The notes under the pieces: generated by a model
Told to the model about the DNA's origin: nothing
What the model saw: the letters and a program-made list of their open reading frames with translations, nothing else
Databases searched by the model: none
NCBI GenBank assembly: GCA_035438805.1
Contig: DAORJA010000015.1
Coordinates: 1 to 17,316 of the forward strand
From: UBA922 sp035438805
GTDB lineage: Bacteria > Patescibacteriota > Patescibacteriia > Magasanikbacterales > UBA922
Direction of reading: 5' to 3'
DNA: 17,316 nucleotides
Program-made: the position numbers and the translations under genes
Shown here: positions 14,842 through 17,316 of the stretch, in pieces
How positions within the stretch are numbered: the first letter of the stretch is position 1
Layout of the letters: every line of letters starts with the position of its first letter

Positions 14842-15457
14842 ATGTATATATTTCTGTAAGTGTATGAAAATAGGGCAAGTTGCTTATCTTATATTCTTCT
14901 TCATCAATTGAAGCAGATTTTTTGAGAACAATATTCATCGCAGGAAATGCGTTTTTAATAAGTAAACTCTCTCCCACTTTATCATTGATAAACCACATCT
15001 CTTCTAGCTTTTCTCCTACTGATACAAGTTCATGGAGTATATGTTCCTTACTATCTTGCACCATGAACATTCGGTCAAAATATTCTGAAACTCCTGATCC
15101 TTTTACTTTTAATTCTTGAAAACTTGCTTCACCGAGACTGAGCAGTACCAAGGGATGCCCAAGATCCTGTATCTTTTGCATAAATTCTACCGTATCAGGA
15201 AATAGAAACTCGCGCAATCGTTCTCCTGTTGTTTCCTCTAATGCAGCGAGCACTTTTTCTTTTGAATACCCCCTGAGACTAAGCAATTCAGCATGACGTT
15301 CATTGGAATAAGTAAAAAAATCATTTATTTTCGAGGCTTCGAGATACGTCTCTTGATAATCCAGCTGAGATACACCTGACACAACAAGTGCCTTCATTCG
15401 GGCTTTTTTGAAATCATGAGTATTAAAAAGCGTATCATCAAAATCTACGATAAACAT
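14819..15457 (-). CDS. HAD-superfamily hydrolase
   Basis: The frame opens at 15520, but the ATG at 15457 (212 residues, MFIVDFDDTLFNTH) is preferred. Motif I then starts right after the N-terminus, and the gene begins 4 nt after the TrmB stop instead of overlapping it by 59 nt. Motif I is VDFDDTLF with both acidic residues intact. A helical cap of about 80 residues follows, then motif II LVLLSLGEAS, a Lys region (FQELKVKG) and motif IV WFINDKVGES, which has one Asp where many HADs have two. Probably a small-molecule phosphatase. Its position directly behind the TrmB regulator hints at a phosphosugar or nucleotide substrate, but nothing in the sequence fixes it. Confidence 0.85.
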   Translation of the reverse strand: MFIVDFDDTLFNTHDFKKARMKALVVSGVSQLDYQETYLEASKINDFFTYSNERHAELLSLRGYSKEKVLAALEETTGERLREFLFPDTVEFMQKIQDLGHPLVLLSLGEASFQELKVKGSGVSEYFDRMFMVQDSKEHILHELVSVGEKLEEMWFINDKVGESLLIKNAFPAMNIVLKKSASIDEEEYKISNLPYFHTLTEIYTYVREKNT

Positions 15458-15461
15458 ATAT

Positions 15462-16196
15462 CTAAATTTTATCCCACAATGAATCAAAGACTGCCTTTTC
15501 AGTTCGATAAATCCCCTCATTTTCTATTACTACTCCAATCGGCTGTTTCTTTCGATCAATCGAAATGTACGCAGTTTTCCCAGGATAAATAATAATATAT
15601 GTTGATAATTCTTCGTTTGAAGGAAGGCGCTTGCGTTGATCAAGCCCGCGCAATTCCCCGCCTTCTCCAATCGCAATTGCTCGAACCGAAATTCCTTTTG
15701 CAATTCGAGCATCACTGAATGTAGGAAATTGTTCGTACAAAAATTCTTTGACACCTTCGGCAGAATATATCCGATACATCTTGTCTTCGCTATGTTCGCA
15801 GGTATCGAGCACATCTTCGAGGATACTATTAAGCTCACTCGCCGATACATATCGAGCGACAGGCCTATCACCACCCGTATGATGCAGAGCAGTCAGCTCA
15901 GGTATTACTTTTTCAAGTTCACGCTCAGCCCGCTCAGCCACTTGCTTCTGCTCACGTACAAGTGAAAGGAGATGATCAGGATGTTCAGCCACAAAATACT
16001 GCTTAGTGTCCTTATGGTAGAAAGTCACGAGCCCATGATCTTCTAGCCATTTGAGGGCGTCATAGGTACTTCCCCTGTTTAAACCACTATGGATAGCAAT
16101 AGAACGTACTGAACTAGGACCCAAAGACAGCAAAGATTGGTAGATTTGAGCTACTTTGTCAGACATTCCTAATTTTTTAAATATTTCAGTGTTCAT
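15462..16196 (-). CDS. TrmB-family transcriptional regulator
   Basis: The 244 residues have an N-terminal winged helix-turn-helix: LGMSDKVAQIYQSLLSLG, SVRSIAIHSGLNRGSTYDALKWLEDHGLV, and a wing with FYHKDTKQYFVAE (about 8-75). A coiled-coil-like helix follows (LLSLVREQKQVAERAERELEKVIPEL), then a C-terminal effector-type domain (about 110-244). TrmB proteins sense sugars in archaea. Relatives are frequent in CPR genomes with unknown ligands. It is the first gene of the tight minus-strand run, so it may be autoregulated and may control the amino-sugar genes after it. A strong promoter ends only about 9 nt before the ATG, leaving almost no leader. Confidence 0.88.
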   Translation of the reverse strand: MNTEIFKKLGMSDKVAQIYQSLLSLGPSSVRSIAIHSGLNRGSTYDALKWLEDHGLVTFYHKDTKQYFVAEHPDHLLSLVREQKQVAERAERELEKVIPELTALHHTGGDRPVARYVSASELNSILEDVLDTCEHSEDKMYRIYSAEGVKEFLYEQFPTFSDARIAKGISVRAIAIGEGGELRGLDQRKRLPSNEELSTYIIIYPGKTAYISIDRKKQPIGVVIENEGIYRTEKAVFDSLWDKI

Positions 16197-16211
16197 AAAT
16201 ACAATAGATTT

Positions 16212-16240
16212 AGCATAATTTAAAGTAGATATCTTGTCAA
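16212..16240 (-). promoter_or_regulatory. Strong predicted promoter of the TrmB-led operon
   Basis: On the minus strand TTGACA (16240-16235) and TATGCT (16217-16212) are 17 nt apart. The expected start near 16205 leaves about 9 nt before the ATG. The spacer contains the 8-bp palindrome AGATATCT (16227-16234), and an inverted repeat TTGTC-N11-GACAA (16234-16254) overlaps the -35. Both are candidate operators for the TrmB protein. Confidence 0.6.
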
Positions 16241-16281
16241 CTTTTTATCGACAATAATTGTGGATAATGAAGGATACGGTA

Positions 16282-16309
16282 TTGACACTTACACATTTCA
16301 TGATAGTAT
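16282..16309 (+). promoter_or_regulatory. Predicted plus-strand promoter
   Basis: TTGACA (16282-16287) and TAGTAT (16304-16309) are 16 nt apart, directed away from the TrmB gene towards the ORF at 16354. A GGAG at 16343-16346 lies 7 nt before that ATG. The 150 bp between the TrmB start and this ORF hold no other gene. Confidence 0.55.
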
Positions 16310-16353
16310 GCTTACGCCTCGAAGTGAGGTAAAAAAACCTACGGAGACGTCAC

Positions 16354-16448
16354 ATGAAAAGAGTTAAGGGGGCAGCAGAAAAACCAATTGTACTCACGAT
16401 TCTCCCCCATACGGGTAGAATCGATGGGGACGATACGGGATACCGTGA
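16354..16448 (+). CDS. Start of an unrecognised ORF, cut off at a probable sequence join
   Basis: After the promoter and GGAG, an ATG opens a frame that begins MKRVKGAAEKPIVLTILPHT and continues with GRIDGDDTGYRDWP. From about residue 33 onwards the same DNA makes far better sense in another frame as a Bacteroidota-type protein, so the true 3' part of this gene appears to be missing. As written the frame stays open to 16581 (75 residues), but the second half is Lys-rich read-through of the foreign segment. I recognise no family. Promoter spacing and the Shine-Dalgarno support the start being real. Confidence 0.4.
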
Positions 16449-16946
16449 CTGGCCGATAAAGGAAAAGATGGAAAAGGAGGAAAAACCGGACAAGCGGGGC
16501 AAAATGGCAAAGAAAATAGTCGTGAGTTTGCAGAACTTGCAGCACAACAGGCCCAGCTTCGTAAGATGTTGGAAAAGCTGAATTCTGAACAAAATAAAGA
16601 CGGGAAGAATTCGCTCGGGAATTTGGGTAAAACCATTCAGCAAATGGAACAAACTGAAACCGAATTGGTAAATAAGCGTATAAGTAACGAAATGTTAAGG
16701 AGACAGCAAGAGATCATGGTTCGTTTGCTTGAATCAGAAAAAGCGCAAAAGGAAAGAGGAGAAAAGCAGGAACGCGAATCAAATTCGGGCAAAGAACTAG
16801 AAAAGAAAGTACCTCCTTCGTTGGAAAATTATTTGAAGCAACAACAGTCTATGGTCGATTTATATAAGAAAGTGCCACCAACCCTTAAACCCTTCTATAA
16901 GCAGTTGTCGGAAAAATATTTCAAAACAATTGCTGGCCAGCAGTAG
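16449..16946 (+). CDS. C-terminal fragment of a Bacteroidota-type DUF4175 protein
   Basis: The frame is open from 16449, just after an in-frame stop at 16446, to the stop at 16944-16946, about 165 residues. It starts in a Gly/Lys/Gln-rich stretch (DKGKDGKGGKTGQAGQNGK), continues FAELAAQQAQLRKMLEKLN, then EMEQTE-like QQMEQTETELVNKRI, EMLRRQQEIMVRLLESEKA, and ends VPPTLKPFYKQLSEKYFK. From memory this is the C-terminal coiled-coil part of the large (about 1100-residue) DUF4175 membrane proteins of Bacteroidota. The first ~900 residues are absent. Its normal downstream neighbour there is an RsbW-like ATPase, which is present here too. An ATG at 16566 gives 126 residues but would cut through the conserved region. 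Confidence 0.65.
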   Translation: MADKGKDGKGGKTGQAGQNGKENSREFAELAAQQAQLRKMLEKLNSEQNKDGKNSLGNLGKTIQQMEQTETELVNKRISNEMLRRQQEIMVRLLESEKAQKERGEKQERESNSGKELEKKVPPSLENYLKQQQSMVDLYKKVPPTLKPFYKQLSEKYFKTIAGQQ

Positions 16947-17041
16947 GCGCAAAGTGTTCATTATCAATGCAATAAAATTGTGACATTTTTCATATTCTCG
17001 AAATAGATTTTAAAATATACATTTAAAAATTAATTAGTAAC

Positions 17042-17316
17042 GTGAGTAGCGCAATCAAAATAGCATCTGAACCACAAAACATCGCCCAAGTGGAGTCGTT
17101 TATCGATGATGTTTGTAAGCAATACAATGTTTCGGAGGAGTCGTATGGAAATATCTTAATTTCTTTAACTGAAGCGGCTAACAATGCCATTATTCACGGC
17201 AATAAATCGAATCGAAATAAAGAGATAGAGATAATTGCTGATTTTGATAGCGAAAGAAGAAAACTTACTTTTTTTATAAAAGACAGTGGCAACGGATTTG
17301 ATTATAAAAGTCTTCC
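17042..17316 (+). CDS. RsbW-like ATP-binding protein (GHKL ATPase), truncated by the window end
   Basis: A GTG at 17042 opens a frame that runs off the end of the window with 91 residues visible. It shows the N box LTEAANNAIIHGN (about 44-56, with the Mg-binding Asn) and the G1 box IKDSGNGFD, both typical of anti-sigma-factor-type serine kinases and of the stand-alone ATPases beside DUF4175 in Bacteroidota. The upstream in-frame stop at 17024 limits the start. No Shine-Dalgarno precedes it, as is usual in Bacteroidota. The ATP lid and C-terminus are missing. A regulatory kinase or anti-sigma role is known for the family but not proven here. Confidence 0.85.
   Translation, partial: MSSAIKIASEPQNIAQVESFIDDVCKQYNVSEESYGNILISLTEAANNAIIHGNKSNRNKEIEIIADFDSERRKLTFFIKDSGNGFDYKSL

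Noticed and set aside
15458..15520. Extended N-terminus of the HAD gene starting at 15520
   Set aside because: It would overlap the TrmB gene by 59 nt and add 21 residues before motif I, and the ATG at 15457 gives a normal HAD start.
16350..16652. Overlapping minus-strand open frames of 68-100 residues
   Set aside because: They are antisense to the Lys/Gly-rich plus-strand coding sequence and rich in Ser/Phe/Pro as expected from A-rich complement.

Overview
The gene content points to a small-genome bacterium of the Candidate Phyla Radiation (Patescibacteria, Parcubacteria-like). Supporting traits are tightly packed genes with gaps of a few bases, a TrmB-type regulator, a LemA/TPM pair, a tiny Lys/Arg-rich histone-like protein, a tRNA without an encoded CCA, and very few Shine-Dalgarno sequences. 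The lineage is an inference, because no marker gene such as rRNA is present. The last ~0.87 kb, from about 16450, looks like it comes from a different organism (Bacteroidota-type genes) and is probably an assembly join or, less likely, a transferred segment.

Layout. (1) 1-250: a minus-strand tRNA-Ile with anticodon UAU. Its 5' leader holds a second, interrupted copy of the tRNA 5' end. It shares a divergent promoter region, built around a 12-bp palindrome, with a plus-strand HD-domain gene that appears to be leaderless. (2) 973-1510: a terminator, then a long AT-rich leader with two potential stem-loops, a strong Shine-Dalgarno, a 40-residue basic protein and a bidirectional terminator. (3) 1511-6435, minus strand, read from lemA downward: LemA, a TPM-domain membrane protein, a SucD-like CoA ligase subunit, citryl-CoA lyase, a DUF559 nuclease and an EndoQ-like DNA repair nuclease. 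(4) 6551-6940: a lone plus-strand SpeD homologue with an altered self-cleavage site. (5) 6942-16196, minus strand: an eleven-gene run with gaps of 1-9 nt and one overlap. In transcription order it is TrmB regulator, HAD phosphatase, GlmU-type uridylyltransferase, GT2 glycosyltransferase, GlmS, small HAD, YvcK/GlmR, GNAT, rRNA-type methyltransferase, RluA pseudouridine synthase and an ATP-citrate-lyase-type ATP-grasp subunit. (6) 16197-16450: a divergent promoter region and the start of an unrecognised plus-strand ORF. (7) 16450-17316: the C-terminal end of a Bacteroidota-type DUF4175 protein and the beginning of an RsbW-like ATPase.

How the genes fit together. GlmS, the GlmU uridylyltransferase domain and YvcK/GlmR form an amino-sugar (UDP-GlcNAc) synthesis and control module, read together with a glycosyltransferase under a probable sugar-responsive TrmB regulator. 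The ATP-grasp subunit, the SucD-like subunit and citryl-CoA lyase together supply all domains of ATP-citrate lyase as three separate proteins. They are split between two neighbouring minus-strand operons with speD and lemA/TPM in between. EndoQ and the DUF559 protein are adjacent nucleases and may act in repair of deaminated DNA.
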